Positions 51,215-60,041 of a DNA stretch of 64,000 nt are shown here, in pieces. The notes beneath the pieces are model-generated. The model was not told the origin of the DNA. It did no database searches and saw nothing but the letters and a program-made list of their open reading frames with translations. The position numbers and the translations under genes were made by a program. The first letter of the stretch is position 1. Each line of letters begins with the position of its first letter. Origin of the DNA: Selenomonas timonae (GTDB lineage: Bacteria > Bacillota > Negativicutes > Selenomonadales > Selenomonadaceae); NCBI RefSeq assembly GCF_014250475.1, contig NZ_CP060204.1:1501001-1565000 (forward strand), given 5' to 3'.

Positions 51215-52317
51215 TACTCTCAAAGCGCCTCCTGCGCCGCACGGATTTGACACTGATCGCAGCAGCGGCGGCAATCGTCATTATGAGCCTCGTCATCATC
51301 GGCAGTGCGACCCATGTCAATACGCCGAGTGAGGAGCGCTACTGGTTCGTTCAGCGGCAGGGCATATCTATTCTCATCGACATTGCCCTCGCGGCATTTC
51401 TGATGAATTTTGACTACAAGATATTGCAGCGCTACGGCAATCACTTCTACGTGTTCAATTTGATTCTCCTGATTCTCGTTATGCTGATCGGGCAGTCGGC
51501 GCTTGGCGCACAGCGATGGATCGCACTCGGTCCCATCAGCATACAGCCATCGGAGTTCTCAAAGCTCATCATGATCATTGCGCTCGCCGCAATGATGGAA
51601 AAGCGCGGGAAGATACAGTCACTCAGTGACCTTGCCCCTGTTGCCGGCTATGTGCTCGTGCCCTTCCTGCTCGTCCTAAAGCAGCCCGACCTTGGAACGT
51701 CGCTCGTCTTTCTTGCGATTTTCTTTGGCATGGTGTTTGTCGCAGGGATTCGCCTGCGCATCCTCTTCGGCATCTTCGGGCTCGGACTTGCGGCTATGCC
51801 TGTGCTCTGGCACTTTCTGAAGGACTATCAGAAGATGCGTATCATGGTCTTCATGGATCCGAATGTCGATCCGCTCGGCGCGGGCTATCACATCATCCAG
51901 TCGAAGATTGCAATTGGTTCGGGGCTGCTCTTCGGCAAGGGGCTGTTTGGCGGGACGCAGAGTCAGCTGAACTTCCTGCCGGAGAACCATACGGACTTTA
52001 TCTTCTCCGTTGTGGGGGAGGAACTCGGCTTTGTCGGCTGTGCGGTTCTGCTCCTGCTCTATCTCATCGTCCTTTGGCGCGGCATCAAGATCGCGCAGGA
52101 TGCGAGTGATACGTTCGGCAGGCTGCTCGCGGTCGGCATCACCTCAATGATTGCGTTCCATGTGCTCGTCAACGTCGGTATGACGATGGGAATTATGCCT
52201 GTCACGGGCATTCCGCTGCCGCTCATGAGCTACGGCGTGAGCTCGCTCACGACGAATATCATGGCAATCGCCATTCTGCTGAACATTCAGTTGCGGCGGC
52301 AAAAACTCTTGTTTTAG
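51211..52317 (+). CDS. rodA: Peptidoglycan glycosyltransferase RodA (SEDS family)
   Basis: 368 residues, about ten transmembrane helices. Conserved SEDS segments: QRWIALGPISIQPSEFSKL, KQPDLGTSLVFLAIFFGMVFVAG, YHIIQSKIAIGSGLLFGKGLFGGTQSQLNFLPENHTDFIFSVVGEELGF and MPVTGIPLPLMSYG. It polymerizes glycan strands with PBP2. Starts with ATG 51211 overlapping the minE stop (ATGA). Confidence 0.97.
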   Translation: MILSKRLLRRTDLTLIAAAAAIVIMSLVIIGSATHVNTPSEERYWFVQRQGISILIDIALAAFLMNFDYKILQRYGNHFYVFNLILLILVMLIGQSALGAQRWIALGPISIQPSEFSKLIMIIALAAMMEKRGKIQSLSDLAPVAGYVLVPFLLVLKQPDLGTSLVFLAIFFGMVFVAGIRLRILFGIFGLGLAAMPVLWHFLKDYQKMRIMVFMDPNVDPLGAGYHIIQSKIAIGSGLLFGKGLFGGTQSQLNFLPENHTDFIFSVVGEELGFVGCAVLLLLYLIVLWRGIKIAQDASDTFGRLLAVGITSMIAFHVLVNVGMTMGIMPVTGIPLPLMSYGVSSLTTNIMAIAILLNIQLRRQKLLF

Positions 52318-52330
52318 AGAAGAATTCTGT

Positions 52331-52371
52331 GAGGCTGTTCGCCTTCGCGCGGCAGTCTCTTTTCTTTTTTG
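52331..52371 (+). terminator. Terminator of the mre-min-rodA operon
   Basis: GAGGCTG pairs with CAGTCTC (one G-T) around a 15-base loop, then TTTTCTTTTTT. Confidence 0.7.
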
Positions 52372-52400
52372 TGTGTTTATATGTGGGGGAATAAGAAACA

Positions 52401-55013
52401 ATGGTGCAGCTCGATCACAGTATCCTGCAGTCGGTACTGAAACCTGCGCGCTATACGGGTGGCGAATGGAATGCCGTGCGAAAGGACTGGGACAGTGTGC
52501 AGTGCAGATTTGCGCTCGCGCTGCCCGATGTCTACGAGGTCGGCATGAGCAATCTCGGGCTTGCCATTCTCTATGAGATTCTGAACCGCCGTGTGGACAT
52601 TGCGGCGGAGCGCGTCTATGCGCCGTGGATCGACATGGAGGAGAAGATGCGTGAGCGGGGCATCCCGCTCTTTTCGCTTGAAAGCCGCCGCCCCATCAGG
52701 GCGTTTGACTTTCTCGGATTCTCCCTCCAATACGAGATGATCTACTCTAATGTCCTCAATATGCTCGATCTTGCGGACATTCCGCTCTATGCAGACGAGC
52801 GCGGCGAGAATATGCCCTTTATCGTGGGCGGCGGACCCTGTGTCTACAACGTCGAGCCGATTGCTGACTTCTTTGACTTCTTCGTCATCGGGGAAGGGGA
52901 GGAGGTCGTGCCGGAGATCTGCGATGCCTTTATTGCATGGGAAAGAGAGGGGCGTGTGGGCGGACGGCGCGGCTTCCTCACCCGTCTTCTCGGGATCGAT
53001 GGCATCTATGTGCCCTCGTTCTATGAGCCGGTCTATGATGATGCGGGGAATTTCCGCGCACTGCGCGCGCTGCATTCCAATGCGCGCCCCGTGATCTATA
53101 AGCGTGTCGTGCGGGATATGAACGGCGTTATGTCGGTCGAGCATCCGATTGTGCCCTATATGGACATCGTGCACAACCGCATGATGATGGAGCTCTTTCG
53201 CGGCTGCTCACGCGGCTGCCGCTTCTGTCAGGCGGGCATTGCCTACCGACCTGCGCGCGAGCGCACGGAGGAGCGTCTGCGTGGGATGGCGGAGGGGCTG
53301 ATCGCCTCGACGGGCTACGATGAGATGAGTCTCACCTCGCTCTCCTCGGCGGACTATTCCTGCCTCGGGCGGCTTGTGGACGATCTGATGACGGACTATG
53401 CGGGGGAAAAGCTCAGCTTTTCTCTGCCATCACTGCGCATCGACAGCTTTTCGATTGACCTCGCACATCGTATGCAGCAGGTGCGGAAATCGGGGCTGAC
53501 CTTTGCGCCTGAGGCAGGGACGCAGCGCATGCGCGATGTCATCAACAAGGGCGTGACGGAGGAGAATCTGCTGACGGCGTGCGGCGCGGCGTTCCGTCAT
53601 GGGTGGAAGCAGGTGAAGCTCTACTTCATGATGGGGCTGCCGACGGAGACGGATGAGGACATCATCGGCATTGCACGACTTGCGAAAAAGGTGGTCGATC
53701 TCTATACGGAGATCCGCGGGCGTCGTGGCTGCAAGGTGACGGTCTCTGTCTCCTGCTTCGTGCCAAAGCCCTATACGCCGTTCCAGTGGTTCGGACAGCT
53801 GCCGATTGAGGAGTTTCAACGGCGGCAGCAGCTCCTCAAGGAGCACATCACCGATCGCTCGATTACGTTCCACTACCACGATGCGCGTCTCTCCGTGATC
53901 GAGGGGGTCTTTGCACGCGGCGACCGCCGTCTTGCGCCTGCGCTCTATGAAGCGTGGAAGAACGGTGCAAAGTTTGACGGTTGGTCGGATCTCTTTGACG
54001 ACAGCCGCTACTTCGCCGCGTTTGAGAAGTGCGGCATTGACTGGGAATATTTCAGCCGCCGCACGCGTACGATTGGTGAGCCGCTGCCGTGGGCACATAC
54101 ATCGCCCGGTGTGCTCGAACGATTCCTGAAGTCCGAGTGGCAGAAGGCACTCGCGGCCTCGCTTACGGAGGACTGCCGCCGCACGCACTGTACGGGCTGC
54201 GGCATCTGCCCGACGCTCGGCGTGGACGTGATCGACTATGCGGGCACGGAGACAGAGTACACGGCCGCGCCTGCGGAGGTGCCGCCACGCGCGGCTGAGA
54301 TGGACGCAGAGCATGCGCCCGCAGAGCGCCGCATCTTTGTCTATCGCGGACTGATTACGAAGGGGGAGGAGCTGCGCTATGTCTCCCATCTCGACTATGC
54401 AAATCTCTTTGTCCGCGCGTGCAAGCGTGCGCATCTGCCGATGGCATATTCGGAGGGCTTCAATCCGCATATGAAGGTGGCATTTGCCTCCGCGCTTTCT
54501 CTGGGCGCGGCGAGCGATGCAGAGTATGTGGACTTCGAGATGACGGAGTCGCTCGCACCGAGCGAGGTCATGAGGCGTCTCGGTGCGCATTTGCCGCGCG
54601 GGGCACAGATTGTTCGTCTGCGTCTGCTCGAGGGCAAGCATCGGGCGTTGATGGCGGATGTGGATGAGGCGCGCTATCGGATCTCCGTGCCTTATGCGGG
54701 GGACAGTGCGTCGATACGGGCAAGCGTTGAGCGATACAATGCGGCGGAGAGCGCCGTATGGGAGCGCAGTACACCGAAGAAGAGCCGCATGATCGAGACG
54801 AAGGCGTATGTAAAAACGCCCGTCTCCTTTCAACTGGAAAACGGACGTCTTGTCTTTTGGATGAATCTGGTTGTCACCCCGCAGGGCAGCGTGAAGCCCA
54901 TCGAGATTTTGAGCGTCATGGTGCGTGACTTCGATCTGCCTGTCGACCCGAACGAGGCGTATGTGACGCGAACGGGGCTGTTTGCAGATGGCGCAGCACT
55001 GATGGATCGTTGA
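52401..55013 (+). CDS. Fused radical SAM protein with DUF2344 domain
   Basis: 870 residues, uncharacterized fusion. The N-terminal part (to about 600) is a B12-binding-like/radical SAM protein: VYEVGMSNLGLAILYEILN and the cluster motif FRGCSRGCRFCQAG (CxxxCxxC) near residue 270. A C-terminal TGCGICPTLGV cysteine cluster precedes the DUF2344 region (about 640-870: VYRGLITKGEELRYVSHLD, AYSEGFNPHMKVAFASALSLGAAS). The pair is usually near ribosomal L21/L27 and RNase E/G genes, which are not here. Substrate unknown. Confidence 0.87.
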   Translation: MVQLDHSILQSVLKPARYTGGEWNAVRKDWDSVQCRFALALPDVYEVGMSNLGLAILYEILNRRVDIAAERVYAPWIDMEEKMRERGIPLFSLESRRPIRAFDFLGFSLQYEMIYSNVLNMLDLADIPLYADERGENMPFIVGGGPCVYNVEPIADFFDFFVIGEGEEVVPEICDAFIAWEREGRVGGRRGFLTRLLGIDGIYVPSFYEPVYDDAGNFRALRALHSNARPVIYKRVVRDMNGVMSVEHPIVPYMDIVHNRMMMELFRGCSRGCRFCQAGIAYRPARERTEERLRGMAEGLIASTGYDEMSLTSLSSADYSCLGRLVDDLMTDYAGEKLSFSLPSLRIDSFSIDLAHRMQQVRKSGLTFAPEAGTQRMRDVINKGVTEENLLTACGAAFRHGWKQVKLYFMMGLPTETDEDIIGIARLAKKVVDLYTEIRGRRGCKVTVSVSCFVPKPYTPFQWFGQLPIEEFQRRQQLLKEHITDRSITFHYHDARLSVIEGVFARGDRRLAPALYEAWKNGAKFDGWSDLFDDSRYFAAFEKCGIDWEYFSRRTRTIGEPLPWAHTSPGVLERFLKSEWQKALAASLTEDCRRTHCTGCGICPTLGVDVIDYAGTETEYTAAPAEVPPRAAEMDAEHAPAERRIFVYRGLITKGEELRYVSHLDYANLFVRACKRAHLPMAYSEGFNPHMKVAFASALSLGAASDAEYVDFEMTESLAPSEVMRRLGAHLPRGAQIVRLRLLEGKHRALMADVDEARYRISVPYAGDSASIRASVERYNAAESAVWERSTPKKSRMIETKAYVKTPVSFQLENGRLVFWMNLVVTPQGSVKPIEILSVMVRDFDLPVDPNEAYVTRTGLFADGAALMDR

Positions 55014-55015
55014 TT

Positions 55016-55912
55016 TTATCTGGACATTTCTACCTCGCTGGGACGGAAGATCAGCGGCTGCATCTTTGCGTCCTCAGCGGTGCGCGCGTCGATCAGTCCC
55101 TGCGCTTCCATCGTGTCGAGGACGATGGCCTGCCGTTTCTTCGCTGCGATGAAGTTCGTGAAGGGGGAGAGCTCGGAGGGCGCGTTCGGAACGCCCGCGA
55201 GCATGGATGCCTCGGGAAGGTCAAGCGCAGCGGGGGACTTCCCGTAGTAGCCCTCCGAGGCGGCATTGACCCCGTAAAATCCCGCGCCGTAGTATACGAC
55301 ATTCAGATACATCTCGAGGATTTCGTCCTTGGAGTAGGAGAGCTCAATGTCGAGTGCAAGCAGGAGCTCCTGCGCCTTGCGCGTAAAGGTCTGCTCGTTC
55401 GCGAGGAAGAGATTCTTGACGAGCTGCTGCGTGATCGTACTCGCGCCTTCCTCGATGCGTCCGTGCTGGATGTTGACGAGCGCCGCGCGTCCCATGCCCG
55501 TGAGGTCGAAGCCCATATGATCGTAGAAGCGGCGATCCTCGATGGCGACGATGGCACTCTTCAGCTCTGGCGAAATACGTCCGATGGGCACATAGTCCGC
55601 ACGGTCAAGGCGCGCCTCAATGGCACGGCGGATGAAGAGAATGCGCGCAATCTGCTCGGCGGCATCCGGCTCATGCATCTCATGCAGCTGATTCGCAGGC
55701 AACTGCCGCTCCGCTGTTGGCAGCATATCGCCGACCTCCTGCCATACCTGCGGGATGAAGAGAAATGTCCCCAGCGAGACGAGCAGGAGGCAGACGAGTC
55801 CACTCAAGAAAAAACGCCCAAATCTGAGGGGCGTTTTTTTGCGTGTTCGTTTGCGCGCCGTCGTCTTGCGCCGCTTTCGCTTTGGCGGCAATTCGTTGAT
55901 TGTATCGTTCAT
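55016..55912 (-). CDS. Monofunctional peptidoglycan glycosyltransferase (GT51)
   Basis: 298 residues. Lys/Arg-rich cytoplasmic start (ELPPKRKRRKTTARKRTRKK), one transmembrane helix (FFLSGLVCLLLVSLGTFLFI) and a GT51 domain: catalytic EDRRFYDHMGFD, EGASTITQQLVKNLFL, RKAQELLLALDIE and EILEMYLNVVYYGAGFYG. No transpeptidase domain follows. The start at 55912 overlaps the stop of the upstream gene (ATGA) and lies six bases from GGAG; the earlier ATG at 55924 has no room for a site. Confidence 0.92.
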   Translation of the reverse strand: MNDTINELPPKRKRRKTTARKRTRKKTPLRFGRFFLSGLVCLLLVSLGTFLFIPQVWQEVGDMLPTAERQLPANQLHEMHEPDAAEQIARILFIRRAIEARLDRADYVPIGRISPELKSAIVAIEDRRFYDHMGFDLTGMGRAALVNIQHGRIEEGASTITQQLVKNLFLANEQTFTRKAQELLLALDIELSYSKDEILEMYLNVVYYGAGFYGVNAASEGYYGKSPAALDLPEASMLAGVPNAPSELSPFTNFIAAKKRQAIVLDTMEAQGLIDARTAEDAKMQPLIFRPSEVEMSR

Positions 55913-56694
55913 AGATTGCTCCATTTGCTGTCATGTTCAAAATATGTTGCGCGCATCCGATCACGCATCTCCACAAGATTGGACGGGAGAAGTCGGATGT
56001 TGTAGCCAATGAAGACGGGAGAGGTGGCAAAGCGCGGCATGATCTTGATAAAGATCTCGTCCCCCTCGTTGTAGAAGAAGATATTGTAGCTTGTGAGAGG
56101 GCGGCGGAAGGCGTTCATGAAGAAATCGACGGCGATCTGTATATAGTCCGCAATCGTCCTGACTGACCCTGCATCGGCGGGCACGATGTTCAGCTCCCAG
56201 AAGCCGACGCGCGGTGCAGTGGAGAGGTTCAACGTGACGCCGTCCTGCTCTGCCACGGTCAGCCCTTCAAACTCAGCGCGTCGAAATGCAAGCTCCTGAC
56301 GAAATGAGGGGAAGCCGACGAGCTGCATATGCGGATGACGGATTGTGCCACCCGAATACGGCCCGTAGTTCTTGAAGAAGAGCACAGTCTCGTACTTTCC
56401 ACTTGCGCGCATCTGTGCCCAATGATCCATGCCGAACGCAATGAGGCGGTGCATATGGTCGCGCGTATAGCTCGGCATATCCGCGTTGCAGTCATGCCCC
56501 TCGATGAGGACAAACTGATCTGCCTCCTCGATGACATTGTATTTGTTTTTGAGCAGGATGATGTCGCCATCCGCCGCGATGATGTCCGTGAGCTTGTCCG
56601 TCTCGCAGAACGGGCACGCGACGTCGCTGTGGATGATGTTCTCGGGCTTCTGCCGTCCGATCTCCGTATTGAAATGGGCGAGGTTGATGTCCAT
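55909..56694 (-). CDS. GalT-like HIT-superfamily protein (DUF4931)
   Basis: 261 residues. It resembles galactose-1-phosphate uridylyltransferase in fold motifs: a CPFC zinc pair (about residue 27) and the HPHMQ triad near residue 125 (HxHxQ-like). It is shorter than GalT, and no galK or galE is near, so a nucleotidyl transferase or hydrolase on another substrate is likely. It is translationally coupled to the transglycosylase gene. Confidence 0.72.
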   Translation of the reverse strand: MDINLAHFNTEIGRQKPENIIHSDVACPFCETDKLTDIIAADGDIILLKNKYNVIEEADQFVLIEGHDCNADMPSYTRDHMHRLIAFGMDHWAQMRASGKYETVLFFKNYGPYSGGTIRHPHMQLVGFPSFRQELAFRRAEFEGLTVAEQDGVTLNLSTAPRVGFWELNIVPADAGSVRTIADYIQIAVDFFMNAFRRPLTSYNIFFYNEGDEIFIKIMPRFATSPVFIGYNIRLLPSNLVEMRDRMRATYFEHDSKWSNL

Positions 56695-56834
56695 AGATAC
56701 TCCCAGCTTCTGTAATCATTTTCACCCTATTATATCGCTTCTCAGTGCATTCGTAAAATATTTTATCGCAGCTCTCTATTCGTTGCTCTATTCTGCTATA
56801 ATGGGGAGCATTATGAGATAGAAGGGGAGCAGCT

Positions 56835-57575
56835 ATGAGGATTGATCTTGTGACGCTCTTTCCCGAGATGTTTGCGGGCGTATTTGGCACGAGCATCATC
56901 GGGCGGGCGGCGGAGCGCGGCATATTGGACGTGCACTATACGAATTTCCGCGACTACTCGACGGACAAACATCGTCATGTGGACGATACCCCGTGCGGCG
57001 GGGGGGCGGGCATGGTGCTGAAACCCGAGCCGCTCTATGCCGCCGTGCGCGACATTCGGGAACAGACCGCTGCCTATGAAAGGCGGCGCTGCACGATCAT
57101 CTTTGACCCTGCGGGGGATGTCTTCACGCAGAAGACAGCAAAGGAACTTGCCTCGTTCGATCAGCTTATCCTCATCTGTGGGCACTATGAGGGCTTCGAT
57201 CACCGCGTCTACGATCTCGCCGACCGTCTCATCTCCGTTGGGGACTTCGTGCTGACGGGTGGGGAGATCCCTGCGATGCTCGTGGTCGATGCAACGGCGC
57301 GCATGCTGCCGGGCGTGCTCGGCGACGATACGTCTGCACCGACGGATTCGTTTTTTGATGTGCTGCTCGGCTATCCGCAGTACACGCGTCCGCGCGAATT
57401 CGAGGGAAAGTCCGTCCCCGATGTCCTGCTCTCCGGCAATCATGCGGAGATTGCACGCTGGCGGCGTGAGCAGTCGCTCCTCGCAACGCTGCGTCATCGT
57501 CCCGAACTTCTGCCGTTGGCAAAACTGACGAGCGATGACTTGAAATTTCTCGCGAGACAGAATGAAATTCTGTGA
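56835..57575 (+). CDS. trmD: tRNA (guanine-37-N1)-methyltransferase
   Basis: 246 residues, SPOUT fold. Starts MRIDLVTLFPEMF, then DYSTDKHRHVDDTPCGGGAGMVLKPEPL, LICGHYEGFDHRVYD, ISVGDFVLTGGEIPAM and the late SGNHAEIARWRREQSL. It modifies G37 next to the anticodon. A TATAAT (56797-56802) lies upstream but the -35 is weak. The usual rpsP-rimM partners are absent. Confidence 0.96.
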   Translation: MRIDLVTLFPEMFAGVFGTSIIGRAAERGILDVHYTNFRDYSTDKHRHVDDTPCGGGAGMVLKPEPLYAAVRDIREQTAAYERRRCTIIFDPAGDVFTQKTAKELASFDQLILICGHYEGFDHRVYDLADRLISVGDFVLTGGEIPAMLVVDATARMLPGVLGDDTSAPTDSFFDVLLGYPQYTRPREFEGKSVPDVLLSGNHAEIARWRREQSLLATLRHRPELLPLAKLTSDDLKFLARQNEIL

Positions 57576-57585
57576 AAAACTCTTT

Positions 57586-57641
57586 TTGCGTGAATCTTGA
57601 GGAAATGGTATAATGCAAAGGAATGATTGTTATGCCATTTC
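57586..57641 (+). promoter_or_regulatory. pncB promoter with overlapping inverted repeat
   Basis: TTGCGT (57586-57591), 17-base spacer, TATAAT (57609-57614). GAAATGGTATAA (57602-57613) and TTATGCCATTTC (57630-57641) pair with one mismatch over the -10 and start site: a possible operator or 5' hairpin. Confidence 0.55.
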
Positions 57642-57667
57642 TTTCTGCCCGATAGGGGGACACTACT

Positions 57668-59125
57668 GTGACGCAGTTTGATAAGCGAAATTTGTCGATG
57701 ATGATGGATTTCTACGAGATGACAATGTCCTACGGATATTTTCATCAATGCCACGGCGATGTGCGCGTTGCATTCGACCTCTTCTTCCGCTCTGTTCCGG
57801 ACAAGGGCGGCTATGCTGTGTTCGCCGGACTTGAGCACGTTATTGAGTTTGTGGAAAACCTCTCGTTCTCGGAGGCGGACATCGACTATTTCCGTGCACA
57901 GAATCTGTTTTCGGAGGAGTTCTTGTCGTTCCTGCGCGACTTCCGCTTCCGTGGGGACATCTATGCCGTCCCCGAGGGGACGATCATCTATCCCGACGAG
58001 CCACTGATGACGATTGTTGCGCCCATCATTGACGCGCAGCTGATCGAGACGGCGATTCTCGCACAGATCAATCATCAGTCCCTGATTGCAACGAAGGCTT
58101 CGCGCATCGTGCGTGCGGCAGAGGGGCGCAAGGTGTCGGACTTCGGCGCGCGGCGTGCGCACAACATGGACGCTGCGACCTACGGCGCACGCGCGGCATA
58201 CATCGGCGGTGTCGATATGACGGCAACGGTGTCGGCGGGGCAGCAGTTCGGCATTCCCATCTCGGGAACGATGGCGCACAGCTGGGTCATGTTCTTCGAG
58301 GATGAGTTCACGGCGTTCAAAAAATATGCGGAGCTCTATCCGCAGGCGACCGTGCTCCTCGTCGATACCTACGATGTCATTCATTCGGGGATTCCGAACG
58401 CCATTCGTACGGCGCATGAGGTGCTTGCACCGCGGGGGCACCGCCTTGCGGGGGTGCGTATCGACTCGGGCGATCTGGCGTATCTCTCGAAGCGCGTTCG
58501 CACGATGCTGGATGATGCAGGGCTGGCGGACTGCAAAATTATCCTGTCGAACAGCCTCGATGAGTTTACGATTTCCTCACTCCTTCTCCAAGGAGCGCAG
58601 GTGGACAGCTTCGGTGTGGGCGAGCGTCTGATTACGGCGAAGTCCGACCCCGTCTTTGGTGCGGTCTACAAGCTCGTCGCTGTGGAGGATGCGGGCATCT
58701 TTTCGCCGCGCATCAAGATGTCAGAGAACGTGGAAAAGCTGACGAATCCAGGACTCAAGGATCTCTACCGTATCTACGACAGGCACGGCAAGGCGGTCGC
58801 AGATATGCTCGCCGTACAGGGAGAGGAGGTCGATCTCACGAAGCCGTTCCGCTATGTCGACCCACGCAAGCCGTGGAAGAACCGCTTCTTTGAGGGGGTC
58901 GCGGCGGTGAATCTGCGCCGTCCCTATATGCGTGCGGGCAAGCGCGTGGAGCAGCTGCCGACACTGGAAGAGGTTCGCCGCTATGTGCAAAAGCAGCTGA
59001 CGGAGGAGATCTGGCCGGAGGAGCAGCGTTTTGAGAATCCGCATCGGCACTATCTCGATATGACGCCGATGTACTATGAGCTGAAGATGGGGCTGCTCGA
59101 CGATATGCGCGGAAAGCACAGTTAG
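57668..59125 (+). CDS. pncB: Nicotinate phosphoribosyltransferase
   Basis: 485 residues of the Gram-positive type. It makes nicotinate mononucleotide from nicotinate, NAD salvage. Start LSMMMDFYEMTMSYGYF, VSDFGARRAHNMDAATYGARAAYIGG, the GTMAHSWVMFF loop and RIDSGDLAYLSKR active-site regions are present. GTG and other upstream starts are out of frame; ATG 57668 is used with GGGGGAC upstream. Confidence 0.96.
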   Translation: MTQFDKRNLSMMMDFYEMTMSYGYFHQCHGDVRVAFDLFFRSVPDKGGYAVFAGLEHVIEFVENLSFSEADIDYFRAQNLFSEEFLSFLRDFRFRGDIYAVPEGTIIYPDEPLMTIVAPIIDAQLIETAILAQINHQSLIATKASRIVRAAEGRKVSDFGARRAHNMDAATYGARAAYIGGVDMTATVSAGQQFGIPISGTMAHSWVMFFEDEFTAFKKYAELYPQATVLLVDTYDVIHSGIPNAIRTAHEVLAPRGHRLAGVRIDSGDLAYLSKRVRTMLDDAGLADCKIILSNSLDEFTISSLLLQGAQVDSFGVGERLITAKSDPVFGAVYKLVAVEDAGIFSPRIKMSENVEKLTNPGLKDLYRIYDRHGKAVADMLAVQGEEVDLTKPFRYVDPRKPWKNRFFEGVAAVNLRRPYMRAGKRVEQLPTLEEVRRYVQKQLTEEIWPEEQRFENPHRHYLDMTPMYYELKMGLLDDMRGKHS

Positions 59126-59132
59126 GATATAT

Positions 59133-59999
59133 ATGATTACAGGAAAGACAAGACTGCTCGCCGTCATCGGCGCACCCATCGCCCACAGCCTCTCACCGAT
59201 CATACAGAATGCAGCCCTGCACGCCGCAGGGCTTGACTATGTCTATGCGGCTCTTCCCGTGCGTGCGGATGCCCTCGCGTCAGCGGTGCGTGGCCTCTAT
59301 GATGCGGGGATTGCAGGATTTAACGTGACGATCCCGTTCAAGACGGCGATCATCCCGCTGATGGATGCGCTGAGCGAGGACGCGCGGCGCATTCAGGCGG
59401 TGAATACCGTAGTGGTTGAGGACGGCAGGTTGGTCGGGCACAATACGGATGTTGCGGGATTCCTTGCGGGATTTGCGGAGCGGGGGATTGCGCTCACAGG
59501 AAAAAATGCCGTATTGATTGGCGCGGGCGGCGCAGCGCGGGCGGCACTGTGGGGGCTTCTGCGCAGCGGCGTTTCCTCTGTCGCAATCGGTGTCCGCAGC
59601 GTGGAAAAGGGCGCGGCACTTGCAGCAGACTTTGCGACAGACGGCGATGTGCGGGCGGTATCCTTTGATGATGCCGCATGGATTGCTGCGTGCAGCGATG
59701 CCGATATTGTGGTGCAGACAACGCCGCTGGGCATGACACCACACACGGAGGAGATGCCGCCTGTGGATGCGGCAATGATAAAGCCCTCTGCGGTCGTCTA
59801 CGATCTGATCTATACGCCCGCTGAGACGCGCTTTCTGCGCGAGGCACGGGCGCGGGGATGTGAAACGATCAACGGCGAGACAATGCTTGTCGCGCAGGGA
59901 GCCGAGGCGTTTTCGCTCTGGACAGGTGTGCGTCCCGATATGGAACTGATGAAACGGACGCTGCGCGAGGAACTTGCACGGAACACCTTGCGGTACTGA
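59133..59999 (+). CDS. aroE: Shikimate dehydrogenase (NADP+)
   Basis: 288 residues. Shikimate pocket: GAPIAHSLSPIIQNAAL, GFNVTIPFKTAII (catalytic Lys in PFK) and GHNTDVAGFLAG. Nucleotide fold: VLIGAGGAARAALWGLL. QTTPLGMTP and the C-terminal GAEAFSLWTG complete the family. Seven bases after pncB. The nitrogenase-like genes follow within 45 bases. Confidence 0.96.
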   Translation: MITGKTRLLAVIGAPIAHSLSPIIQNAALHAAGLDYVYAALPVRADALASAVRGLYDAGIAGFNVTIPFKTAIIPLMDALSEDARRIQAVNTVVVEDGRLVGHNTDVAGFLAGFAERGIALTGKNAVLIGAGGAARAALWGLLRSGVSSVAIGVRSVEKGAALAADFATDGDVRAVSFDDAAWIAACSDADIVVQTTPLGMTPHTEEMPPVDAAMIKPSAVVYDLIYTPAETRFLREARARGCETINGETMLVAQGAEAFSLWTGVRPDMELMKRTLREELARNTLRY

Positions 60000-60041
60000 T
60001 ACCGATGGCATTTGAGGAACTGGAGGACCGAGTGAAGCCGT

